46,000 nucleotides of DNA from Mesostigma viride (Eukaryota > Streptophyta > Mesostigmatophyceae > Mesostigmatales > Mesostigmataceae): contig RPFO01002194.1 in the NCBI GenBank assembly GCA_009746045.1, positions 76,501 through 122,500 of the forward strand. The letters run 5' to 3'. Under the pieces are notes generated by a model, which did no database searches, had not been told where the DNA came from, and saw nothing but the letters and a program-made list of their open reading frames with translations. Position 1 is the first letter of the stretch. Each line of letters begins with the position of its first letter. Both the position numbers and the translations under genes were made by a program. Shown here in pieces: positions 26,106-36,300 of the stretch.

Positions 26106-28263
26106 CGAGGGCAAGGTGCGCCCGATCGCCTGCGGTGAGGTGCTCCGCAAGCTCGTGGGCAAAGTGATCTGCCGCCAAAAGGCGCCCGAGCTCCGTGCCT
26201 TTTTCTGCCCGCCCCTCGCAGCGGGTGAGACCTCGGTGGCGGCCCAGCTGGGGGTGACGACTCCAGGCGGGGCGGATATCCTCATCCATTCGGTGCAGGC
26301 CTACCTCGAGGCCCACCCCACCCACGCTGTCGTCAAGGTCGACTGCCACAACGCGTTCAACAGTCTGTCCCGCGCCAGCATGTTTGCGGCCGTCATGGAG
26401 TCCTTCGAGGACTTGTACGCTTGGACAGCCGTGTGCTACGGCCAGCCCGGCCAACTGGTTCACATCATGGAGGACGGCACTCGCGGCGGCCTGCTGTCGC
26501 GGTCGGGCACCCAGCAAGGGGACCCCCTGGGACCCCTGTACTTTGCCGCCCCCCTCCAGGGTTGCCTCCAAGCGGTCCATGCTGCCCACCCGGCGGTCGC
26601 TATTCAGGCCTACTTGGATGATATCTACCTTCTGGGCCCTGTGCCGGACACCACCGCGGCTCTGCTGGCACTGCAGACCGCGGTGGCCGACATCAACCTC
26701 CAGTTGACCCTGGCCAAGTGCGCGGTGTACTCGCCCCAAGGTGATTGCTCCGGCTTTCCGCCCCAGCTCTTGGGCCGGGACGAGCGCCTCCATGGGTTGG
26801 ATGTCCTCGGCGTTCCGGTTGGCGACCCCGCGTTTGTCATCGATGCTCTGCGGGCCGCCCTCGAGGCACGCACTGAGGTACTGCCCTTGATTGCGCGCCT
26901 TCATGATTCGCAGACCAAGGGTCTGCTTCTGTGGTTTTGCGCTCACCCTCGCGTCGTTCACTGGCTCCGGGGCGCTCTTCCGTCTCAGGTCCGGCTGGCC
27001 GCCGAGGGCCACGACGAACGCATCCAGTCGGCCTTGGCGCAGCTGGTCCCGGGCCCCGACCTCCCGCCACATGCTATTCGCATTGCCTCCCTGCCTGCAC
27101 GGATGGGTGGCTGCGGTCTGACTCGTGCCGCCCGGCTGGCCCCAGCAGCCTTTTTGGGCTCCGTCGCTCAGTCGTGGGCGGAAAGCTGCCGGCTCCTGCC
27201 CCTTTTGGCAACGGCAGCGCCTGACCTCCTGGACCCCAGCAGCCCTTTGCCCTTCGTCACCGCCATCCAGGAGGCCTATGCTGAGATCCAGCAGGCCTGT
27301 TCTCCCGTCCGTGCCGCTCAGGCGGTACAGCGCCACCTCCCTCGCGGCACTCCCTCGGTCGCCTCCGTTCAATCTCCCGCCGCATTCCCTGCTCGCGTCA
27401 TCGATAAACACCAGAAAACCTACGCGGGTATTCTGCACACGGCTGATTGGATTGCTCTTTTCGCGGACCTCAACGCCCAGGGACGTGCGTGGCTGTTCTC
27501 GCTTTCCTTGCGGAGTGTGGGCTCGGCGTACCTTCGTGCTCTTCCCATGGCCCCCCCATTCGCCTTGGCTCCCAGCCACTACTCGGTGGCGCTCCGGCAC
27601 CAGCTATTTGCCCCGCAGCCTCTTGTTCCGGCCGGGCGGCCTTGTGGTAGCTGTGGGCAGCCGCTGGATCCCACGGGGACTCACTACCTTGCCTGCATGG
27701 GGGGCCAACAGAATCAGAATTGGTATTTGTATTTGCACACTGTCCTCCTGACGGTGGTGCTCGCCATGATTCGGTCGGTTTTCCCCCACGCGAACATCCG
27801 GTCCGAGGATGCGGATGGCGCTGCCTTCTATTCCCCCAACCACCGGCCTGACATCGTGGTGCTGGACTTTGAGGGGGGTGGCCGGCATCTGCTTATTGAC
27901 GTTTCGGTGGCGCGGCCCTTGGCTCTTAGCCACGTGGCTGGGGCCTCCCTCACGGCAGGTTACACGGCGGACCGGGCGGAGCGGGCCAAGCTCCTGGCCT
28001 ACGGCGACGTCGGGCACCATCGTGTGGTGCCCTTTGTCCTGGAGGAGTTTGGGGCCATGGGGCCCCTGACCTCCGCCTTCTTCAAGGAGTGTTGCCGGCT
28101 CCGGGAGGACCGGCTGGACCTGGAGGGCCAGCGGGCCCCATGGTCGGCGCGGACCTGGACGTCATATTGGCGTCAGCGCTTGTCGGTGGCGCTGACTCGG
28201 GCCATGGCTGACATCATGCTCCGCCGTACGCGGGCTGATTTTGCGGTGCAGCAGGGCTATTAG
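26053..28263 (+). CDS. RLE-retrotransposon ORF, RT core, CCHC knuckle and RLE
   Basis: This is the longest intact frame. RT motif A is KVDCHNAFN (Asp 26341-26343), motif B is QQGDPLGPLYF (26512 on), and motif C is YLDD (26611-26622). A thumb and a helical stretch follow. A CCHC knuckle C-x2-C-x9-H-x3-C lies at 27643-27696. The restriction-like endonuclease motif is RPDIVV (27844), then LLIDVSV with the second Asp at 27898-27900, then a Lys at 27988. The stop is at 28261. RLE nicks target DNA and RT copies the RNA from the nick. True coding begins at about 26105, downstream of the listed first codon. All catalytic residues look present. Confidence 0.9.
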   Translation: MVSGRSPPRSAQGCLAPPEGKVRPIACGEVLRKLVGKVICRQKAPELRAFFCPPLAAGETSVAAQLGVTTPGGADILIHSVQAYLEAHPTHAVVKVDCHNAFNSLSRASMFAAVMESFEDLYAWTAVCYGQPGQLVHIMEDGTRGGLLSRSGTQQGDPLGPLYFAAPLQGCLQAVHAAHPAVAIQAYLDDIYLLGPVPDTTAALLALQTAVADINLQLTLAKCAVYSPQGDCSGFPPQLLGRDERLHGLDVLGVPVGDPAFVIDALRAALEARTEVLPLIARLHDSQTKGLLLWFCAHPRVVHWLRGALPSQVRLAAEGHDERIQSALAQLVPGPDLPPHAIRIASLPARMGGCGLTRAARLAPAAFLGSVAQSWAESCRLLPLLATAAPDLLDPSSPLPFVTAIQEAYAEIQQACSPVRAAQAVQRHLPRGTPSVASVQSPAAFPARVIDKHQKTYAGILHTADWIALFADLNAQGRAWLFSLSLRSVGSAYLRALPMAPPFALAPSHYSVALRHQLFAPQPLVPAGRPCGSCGQPLDPTGTHYLACMGGQQNQNWYLYLHTVLLTVVLAMIRSVFPHANIRSEDADGAAFYSPNHRPDIVVLDFEGGGRHLLIDVSVARPLALSHVAGASLTAGYTADRAERAKLLAYGDVGHHRVVPFVLEEFGAMGPLTSAFFKECCRLREDRLDLEGQRAPWSARTWTSYWRQRLSVALTRAMADIMLRRTRADFAVQQGY

Positions 28264-28559
28264 GTTCCTCCCGTTAGGCGTTTCCATTGGTCTTATCGTA
28301 GTATAGAGCTTTGACATGGCTCTGTATATAGGTTTATAGCTGGGCGTTTGCTTTGGTTTGAGTGATTTCACTCTGCTGTAAGTAATTATATTTTTAATAT
28401 ATATCGTCGAGGCAAGAAGCAACCATTTATCAAGGAGACAATGCAACAACCAGCGCAGGCCAGATAATTTATACCAAGTCCTCAATTTGCATGATTTTTC
28501 AATTGCTCCTTACAATTTGCAACACATACGCATGAATCATAGAGCTTTGTGTGCTACAA
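28264..28559 (+). other. 3' tail of RLE unit 2
   Basis: Same as 16233-16536 minus 7 bp. It includes TGTAAGTAATTA and the TATCAAGGAGACAA motif (28428-28441). Unit similarity ends at GTGCTACAAC; 28560 onward is unrelated. No poly(A) or microsatellite tail. Confidence 0.75.
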
Positions 28560-29685
28560 CGCAGACAGTTCTGGCGCTCCCGGTCGTCACCTTGCCGACA
28601 CCGGGCCACTGCGGTCGTCACCCGGCACCCCTCACCCGACCCCACTGCACAGCACAAACCTGCTTCCTAGAATTGGCCTGCAGCCGAGAAGGGCGCCAAT
28701 GCCGTGTAGAAACTCATGATGTGAACGGCATGTGGTCAGTGGTCACAAGCGCCAAGGACACCTAGTGGCCTTTACCTGCCCCAAACCACAACATCCCAAG
28801 CATGCCTTTATCTGCGGAGCAGCTGATCCTGAAGTGGCAACCCCGCCCTTACGACACATAACACCGACCATGCCACCATGGGACCTGCGTCCTGCAATAA
28901 AATATTTGCCTTGATATCGTCGTCTTGTGCCCGCACGTCCATGGAGGTTGAAATTACTTATTAACATGCGAATATAATCAATGAGGCATGAAAATTGTTG
29001 CGCACAACCCGCCGGATTCCCTCCACAGCACAGCCGAAGGAACCAATCTAACAGCCCTGTTTTCTTGACTAGTTTGTCATACCAGCTAGCACCGCGACGC
29101 AATACTAATTCTGCCGTTGATTGACATTTCCCCAGCCTACTTGACTGGCACAGATGCCGCTAAATTCTTTCGGTCCGTCAATTCTTTTGGTGTGGAGTTG
29201 AATTTATTATTCTAGGCCAAAGTCCCCCCGCGGCTCGCGCCCTGGCCATGGTGAAATTGGTGATGGACTAAGAAGTTTTCTGCCTTCCATCCTGCGGCGA
29301 GGCTCCGCTTGGCAGTTGACGCGCCAGCATTTTCTTCTGTCATTTGTACTTACGCACCATAAGTTTACGCGCCGGGGCGTGTGCGATCGATACAGTTCGC
29401 ACAGGCATGTGCGTCGGCGCCCTCAGTAGTATGAGCCAGTAGGCTGCGCTTTCCGTTCGTTTCGTCCCTGATCACAACGTTTCCGGCTCATGCCGCCGCG
29501 TCTGCAAGCGTTACCCGTATTTATCGGCCCACAACGTTCCTTTCGCAAGCGTTACCCGTATTTATCGACGCGTACCGTAGCCTCTCGTCATTGTCATCTG
29601 TCATCGGGTGTCGGTTGCCAACACCGGGTGTGATTTCCAAAAACCCATTACAGCACTGTTGTTGTGTGGGTGGTTCCGCTTACAC
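28560..29685. other. Anonymous spacer
   Basis: About 1.1 kb without recognisable genes. A direct repeat containing GCAAGCGTTACCCGTATT occurs at about 29504 and 29544, each preceded by CACAACGTT, giving a roughly 41-bp imperfect tandem pair. AATAAAATATTT near 28895 could be an element 3' end. Otherwise nothing identified. Confidence 0.55.
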
Positions 29686-30214
<529 letters not shown>

Positions 30215-30601
30215 GCATTTCGCCGCCTAGGACACCTTTTTCGGGGAAATGGGTATATTTTATTAGCCAATTATGGACCAAAGAGGTGAGAGGGGAAATG
30301 AGTATCAGCGAATCCTAATTAAAGGTGGGCACACACACGTATGGAGGTGGCAGGTGAAAGGCTAATAGGGCGCGTTATTAGACCAGGGAAGCCAGTGGAC
30401 CTGAGTCATGTCGCCGTGAGGCATAATGGTGAATACCTGATTACGGCCCAGTAGATCATGAAAAAGCTGGAGCGGGCTGGGCTTGTCGTTATTGGGCCCT
30501 GGGTCCCACACCCTGTGTTGTTCCTGAGCCAGCAGCCAGTAGCGGCGCATAGCCGCATTCCATAGGTATATAAAGCGCCGGACTACGCCGCCGCGGGTAT
30601 A

Positions 30602-33600
30602 CTACTCCTCGCGGACATTAAAGACTGTCTCGTTGCGTATGGTCCAGATCGCGTATAGCATAGTGGTGCGTAGCCATATCCATTCTGCTTGGGAATCTGA
30701 AAGCTCGGTCCCTGGCGTGCCAGCAATACCGAAAATGATGGTACGCACGCTAATTGGGAGATTGGGTGGCGATGCCGTCCATGCCGCCCAGATGGTAATG
30801 AGCCACGTCCAAACCCCTGGGAGATTACAGAAAAGGAACCTGTGCTCAATGGTTTCACTAGGGTGCGTGCACAGGCATGATGCATCATGACCAAAACGCT
30901 CGTGGAGCGTAGCGCAGACCCCTATCGCCCTATGCATCAAAAGATGTTGTACATCAGTGGCCCTGCGGTCCACGAGAGGGTGGTCTACCGCCAGGGTGTA
31001 GCCCGGCCAATGTATTCCCCAGCGGGCTCGGCCCGGATGGGGCTGACTGATGGTACGTATGCAACAAGATATCACAACCCCAATCTGCGGTGTACTCAAA
31101 GATACATTTGCTGGTTCTGATGTCCCCCGTGGTTAAGACCCATCCAAATTCAACCGGGTCCAGATGTAGTAGATCGAGCCGTGTGTTGCCCACGTGTAGC
31201 CATGTAATGCTCCCAACCGGGGATAATGGGTCCGGCTGGATCATGCAAGATCTTGGCACAGACCATGGGACTACGCGTATGCGGTGACACTGGGAAGATG
31301 GCGTGTATGCATATAAGGTGGATAGTTGATACAGACACCCATTGTGGCCAGGAATAGCTTCCAGCAGTTGTAGTTGGAGCCCATCATGTGGCAGAACCGT
31401 CACGACTAAACCCTTGCACGCAGGCGTGACTCCGTCGGCGTAGAACCTAACCCAGTCGCCGGTTATAATTGGCTTGTGTGGGGCAGTCATCAATGCATGC
31501 CACGCCGCTGGTATCGCACTTATAAGGGTTTGCCACGCTTGCAGGGAGGGCATGTGGGAGACCCAAGTGCTGACCTCGTCGTAGCTGAGCCGTCGATACG
31601 TAGCGCCGTGCCCCAGGTAGAGGTCCAGCACCCTGACAATCGGCGGTGACGCGCGCAGAAAGCCATCATACGGGTTGTGTCCGTGGAGAGCGCCGAGGGG
31701 CTTGTTAGTAGCGTCAGTGATTAAGTCATTAAAAAAGAGTGGCTGCCGTGCCACCTCCTCTCGAGTAGTAGGAAAGACTAGGCGACCTGGCTTGAGCTTA
31801 TTGTAACCTGTCCATATGCGCTGCCAGTACCATGGGAGTCCTTTGTACGAAATAAGGGTGCTGCCCAGTATTCCCGCCCCCAGTTGCCACGAGGTGCCAC
31901 TAGCATGGGTGGAAAGGGAGGCTAGCGTTTCACGAGCAAGCATGCAGCCGGGGTGTGTGTTAACTCCCATAAAAACGGATATCACTTGTTTAGCATACAG
32001 CGACCACAGACGCCATTGTATGTTGTGGAGCCCGAGGCCCCCGTGCACCCATAACATGAAGGACATCTCTCTGTTGATCCATCCGTGTACCGTGTGGGAG
32101 ATTAAGCCTGTCTGTTTCCAGACAAAATTGCTGCCAAGGCGTTGGATGAGCTGTGTGGTGGCATCATTGGGTGGGTGTGCTTGGCAATAATACAAGACCT
32201 TAGAGAACAACAGTTGGTTGACGATCAGGGTTCGCCCGCGTAGGCTCATGCGGTGGACGGCCCCCCAGCGCCCTGCGGTAAGGAGAACGCCTGCAAGCTT
32301 GCCCACGTGGTTGGTTTCATCATACATGAAAGAACGTTGTTCAGCCAAGCGTCCCTCGGGCGTGCAGCCGATGGGACAATTGTGCAAAAGGTGGTGATCC
32401 CCCGGCTTGACCCAGGTCACAGCCAGGTTGGGGAGGGCGGAGCGTAGGGTGTTGGTTTTGCCGATATGCAGTCCCGTGGACTTGAGCACTGATTGCATCG
32501 TTGTTGTGTGGCAACAGAATAGGTAGTGATATTATCCATGACAGCATGCACTTCAGGCAGAGAGATACAAACATTTGTTGTGTCATCCACATAAGCCGTT
32601 TGGAATATACCTTTGCCGTTACCTGTCGGGAAGCCCCGAATGCGTGGGTCGTTCTGGTGTAGCCAGTAGAGTCCTGCGTGGGCCAGGAGAAATAGAATAG
32701 GGGACATGCAATCTCCTTGTGGTAGCGATCGTGAGCTAGCGCCGGTCGCTGACTTGTGTCCATCTATTAGTAAATACCATGCCAGGGATTTGATCATACC
32801 CATAATGACGGTCATGAGTTGTGGGCCAAATCCTAGTGCGGTTAGAATGTGTTCTAGGTATTCCCAGCACATACGGTCAAAGGCTTTTTCAAAATCCCAG
32901 AACTGTCAATAAGAAACCCTCTATATCGTCGCGCCATGCTTTTTCCACAATGTCCATGATGAGGTGATGCTGTCGTTGATGTGGAGATTGGCCCTAAAGC
33001 CAACTTGCTCCGGACCAATGAGGAAGTCTAGGACGGTGTATAAGCGTCGTTGGATTATTTTACTGATGATTTTGTACGCTACCGTAAGGAGACGGATTGG
33101 GCGGTAGTTTTTCCTTAGAGTCTTGTCTCCTTTTTTGTACAGTAAGATAAGCGCAGATTCAGCCCATCTGCCGCTCACTTTACCGTGCCGCCAAATTTCA
33201 AGAATACATTCGTAAAAATCTATGTGTAGAAGGGACCAGAACGTTTTTCAAAATTCAATAGGCAGACCGTCGACCCCGGGGGCGCTACCGGTTTTGATGT
33301 GTTCCATAGCTGTGGTGGCCTCTTCCATGGAAGGGATTTGATCGAGTTCCTGCTGTTGAGCAGGTGTAAGGCGACGGGGAATGGCATGTAGGATTTTTTG
33401 CATGGCGGTAGATGAGTCAGGATGGGGTTCCTTTAGAAAGAGAGCTGAGTAGTAGCGGTGACCGCTCTGTAGTATGGAGGTGATGTCCCGGTGGCTGCCG
33501 TGTTCGTCTTGGATTTCCGTGATAGAGGAGTGAGCTTTAGGGGTAGGAATCAGAGCAAAGAACTCTTTGGTCATTCTTTCTCCTACCTGGTGCCACCACA

Positions 33601-34764
33601 GATTTTCTGAGTCTAGTGCTAAAGTGTGACGCTCGAAACGTAGTTTGTCTAGTTCGGTCTGAGCTCTTTGAAGTTTTGTTAGTTCCGAGTGATACAGGGT
33701 AGGCTTCGCTTGGAGTTTATTCACTATGCGTTGGTAGTACCGATAGTCCTGTCCTTTCTGGCGGCGGATATTTTGTGAATACAGTTGGGAAAATTCTAGA
33801 ATGTTAGCTAGGCCCTCCTGCATCCAGCTGCAGCAGTCGGTGTAGCTACCCTTACTGGCTCTCCACGACTGCCAGCGTGTCATGATCTCAAAGTAGTACT
33901 TATCGTCCGCGAGTAGGTGTTTGTTTAAGCGGGGAATGCCGGGGCCCCGGGCGGAGTTGGTGTGATGGGCCAGGGTAACGATGAGTGGGTAGTGATCAGA
34001 AAAATTAACAGAACGGTCGACCGATGCGTAGCAAACCAGGTCCGCCCATGCGGGTGTGATGTAGATTTTATCAAGACGACGAGTAGTGCGTACATTTAAA
34101 CGTGTGGCCAGCCAAGTGGGCCCGTGGTCTCGTGAGCGGATGACATCCTGTAAGTTCAGGTCCATGATCTGTTTACTGAAGGCCGCTGTGCGTATAGGGG
34201 GGTGTTCATCCAGATCTATATTGAAATCGCCCATCAACACAATTTCGAACCCCTGTGAGATAAGGTCAGCGGCCATTTTGAAAAGGGAAGGGTAGAATGA
34301 GGCTTGATCCGTTGGCTCGGTTGGGGCATATACACTAATAATGTATCCCTTATTTCCTGCCCATGTAATAGACTGCCGCGTCCAACGGCCCTGCCATCTA
34401 GCCGCCGCTGTGTCGGTAGCTTCAGCCCAGTCCTGGCATGTCAGCGTGGGGTTGGGAGGTTTACGGTATTGAATGAGGGCAGTGCCCCCTTGTGTACCGC
34501 GTGCCCATGCCCATCGGTGAACTGTCCTAGGTGCAAGTGCTCTAGCGGCTCTATAAGGGCTGTGCGTGTGGCAGCTTCTTGGATTTTATGTTCCTGCAGT
34601 CCTATCCAAATTTCATGCGAGGGGCCCACGTAACGCTCGAGCAAGTTGTGCAACGCATTCGCTAGCTCTCGGGTGCGGGGTATACGTTGTCCCTGCCCTG
34701 CTGTGTTTGTTCCGTATGTGTTCAGCCCCCTGACATTCCACGTTACTAGTGTGAGCTGGCTCAT
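30602..34764 (-). pseudogene. L1-like ORF2: APE endonuclease, RT, C-terminal domain (broken)
   Basis: From ATG 34764: endonuclease motifs TLVTWNVRGLN and GLQEHK, then after a frameshift near 34441 ISVYAPTEP, LMGDFNIDLDEHP and FSDHYPL. RT follows with GSAPGVDGLP, an in-frame TGA at 33248-33250, SALILLYKKGDK, NYRPIRLL, a shifted motif A with FEKAFDR near 32885, motif B SLPQGDCMSP and motif C AYVDDTT. A shift at about 32450-32500 leads to the long distal part (32498-30954). A further shift near 31050 leads to the C-terminal motif CLCTHPSETIEHRFLFC. At least four frameshifts and one stop make it non-functional, although motif content is well kept. Confidence 0.87.
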
Positions 34765-34766
34765 GG

Positions 34767-36287
34767 CTATGATATAGGGAAGAGGGGGGACAAGGGCGGG
34801 AGCAGGCGTACCTGGCTGGCGTCGGGGTGAGGGCGCTTGCCTTTCACTGCTGATGCCGCGCCCACTGTCGCAGAGGTGCGGGGTTCCGCGTCAGTGAGGT
34901 CGAGGTCCGATGGCAGGCTGTCCGAGTCCTGGTCTGCTTCCCGCATGCCCCTGGGAGCGTGGTCGCTGGTGGGTGGGGCTGAGGCTGAAGGCGTTGGCGC
35001 GCCCGTCGAGGGGCGGGTCAGGGACCTGAACCGGTCGATGTCGATGCCCGACACGGCCAGCGCTTTGGCCAGTTTCACCGGGGCCCAGCGGCAGCCGGTA
35101 AGGGGCAGCGCGTCACCCCTCTTGTGAGTGGTCGTGCAGGGGATAATGATCTGGATGGTGTGCCATCTGGTGGCGGCAGTGGGCTCGATGGCCCGCGCAC
35201 GCAGGGACGTGGTGGTGCTGTCCACCGTCACGATCTCGCTCATGCCCATGTCTCGCAGCTTCGTGGTGGCGTTCGCAAACATGTCTAATGGCATGACGGG
35301 GCCGCGTCTGACGACAGCCCCCGTGGGTGACCACCTGGGAAGATATGGTTCCTGCGCCTCATTGAGAGGGCACAGGACGGTCTCCTGTTCCGCCGGGTAG
35401 GAAATCAGCATGATCATTTCCAAACCAAGCTGGGCGGTGCGCGGAATCTCCAATGCAGCGACCGCGTTCCATGGGGCCAGGGCGGTGAGAAGCCATGTCG
35501 TGATGGTCTTAGCGCGGTCGTTGACGGGGGTGCGATTGTCGCCTAAGGAGGCTGTACCGGTGGCGTCTGGGTAACGCTTCTGTTTGGCGATGGCTGCGCG
35601 AGAGCGCTCCGGGCATTCTTTGCTGACGTGTTCCCTCGTGGCAAAGCAGCTGACGCAGACGGGATCCTCGTAATTCACTTGAGTGGTGATGAAGTTAATA
35701 CCCCTGGCATTGGCGTACTGTTGAGGTACTGTGATGATGTCGGGGATGCAGCGGGGGGCGTTGCCGGAGTAGCCGCCTGGCATGCCAATAATGTGGTCAG
35801 CACCCTTGTCCTCGACTCCCATGGCCGGGTCGAAGTGGGGGGTGTAACCCATGACCGCTGTCTGTACGCGCCGTGTGTCGTTGCCGTCAGTCCTTTGCAG
35901 GGGTGTGTCGGTATCTTCTATGATTACAATGTTGGAGGCTATCCCCCACGTCTCGACGACGAGTCGAAGCATGTGCTCCTGCCGGTAGAGCGCTGAAACG
36001 TTGTGTAAGGTTAAGGTGTATGCTGCCGGTAGGTCTGCTGGCGTGAAGCGACGGAGTCGGAGTGCCTTGCCCGCCACCGTGACGAACGCCTCTTGCTTCC
36101 CCGCTTCCGTGTGCTTGGTAAGTGCTGCTGTGGCATCCTCTGCTGTAGAAAATTTGACGTGAATGTTGGGTTGGTTCTTTACCCCCCCGCAGATGACGCC
36201 CCCTATTTGGCTCATGGTCTGCTCGACGGCGCGTCGTTCAGGAACGGACACGTCGCGGCCATGGATGAGGACGACTGTTGCGTCCAA
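34767..36287 (-). CDS. L1-like ORF1 protein with CCHC knuckle
   Basis: 506-codon open frame. The N-terminus VVLIHGRDV...NIHVKFSTAEDA looks like an RRM-type fold. A knuckle C-x2-C-x5-H-x4-C lies at residues 211-225. The C-terminus is acidic and Ser/Pro-rich (DQDSDSLPSDLDLTDAE). ORF1 proteins of L1 elements bind the element RNA. No ATG is available at the frame's start: the first codon is TTG with a stop just upstream, and the first in-frame ATG is residue 25 inside the RRM-like part. Translation may start at a non-AUG codon, or the start may have been lost. The stop lies two bases before the ORF2 ATG (TAG-CC-ATG). Confidence 0.82.
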   Translation of the reverse strand: MDATVVLIHGRDVSVPERRAVEQTMSQIGGVICGGVKNQPNIHVKFSTAEDATAALTKHTEAGKQEAFVTVAGKALRLRRFTPADLPAAYTLTLHNVSALYRQEHMLRLVVETWGIASNIVIIEDTDTPLQRTDGNDTRRVQTAVMGYTPHFDPAMGVEDKGADHIIGMPGGYSGNAPRCIPDIITVPQQYANARGINFITTQVNYEDPVCVSCFATREHVSKECPERSRAAIAKQKRYPDATGTASLGDNRTPVNDRAKTITTWLLTALAPWNAVAALEIPRTAQLGLEMIMLISYPAEQETVLCPLNEAQEPYLPRWSPTGAVVRRGPVMPLDMFANATTKLRDMGMSEIVTVDSTTTSLRARAIEPTAATRWHTIQIIIPCTTTHKRGDALPLTGCRWAPVKLAKALAVSGIDIDRFRSLTRPSTGAPTPSASAPPTSDHAPRGMREADQDSDSLPSDLDLTDAEPRTSATVGAASAVKGKRPHPDASQVRLLPPLSPLFPIS

Positions 36288-36300
36288 GCCTATTTAATTA

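Larger units (their letters stand above)
16537..28559 (+). mobile_element. RLE non-LTR retrotransposon unit 2, near full length (12.0 kb)
   Basis: The order is leader (16537-16686), thirty-seven 170-bp monomers (16687-22976), body with a long ORF region (23105-28263) and tail (28264-28559). The ORF region encodes PHD, an unknown domain, RING-H2, Cys/His fingers, RT, CCHC and a restriction-like endonuclease, the domain set of an early-branching RLE-type LINE with unusual N-terminal additions. RLE-type elements often insert at specific sites. The head-to-tail neighbour fits repeated insertion at one site or unequal exchange. No target duplication is visible. Confidence 0.82.
30215..36300 (-). 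mobile_element. Decayed L1-like LINE
   Basis: A minus-strand two-ORF LINE. ORF1 (36287-34767) has an RRM-like N-part and a CCHC knuckle. ORF2 (34764-30602) has an APE endonuclease, RT and a C-terminal Cys/His motif. The C-terminal region resembles plant L1 elements. ORF2 carries several frameshifts and one in-frame TGA. About 390 bp of 3' untranslated sequence ends at a CAA microsatellite. The 5' limit is uncertain; untranslated sequence may extend past 36300. Confidence 0.85.

Noticed and set aside
25951-27600. 549-codon minus-strand ORF opposite the RT core.
   Set aside because: The plus strand has clear RT and endonuclease motifs in the same DNA; the antisense frame shows none.
29175-29200. 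CCGTCAATTCTTTTGG resembles the reverse complement of the small-subunit rRNA segment used as a universal primer site.
   Set aside because: Only about 14 bases match and the flanks do not look ribosomal; treated as chance.
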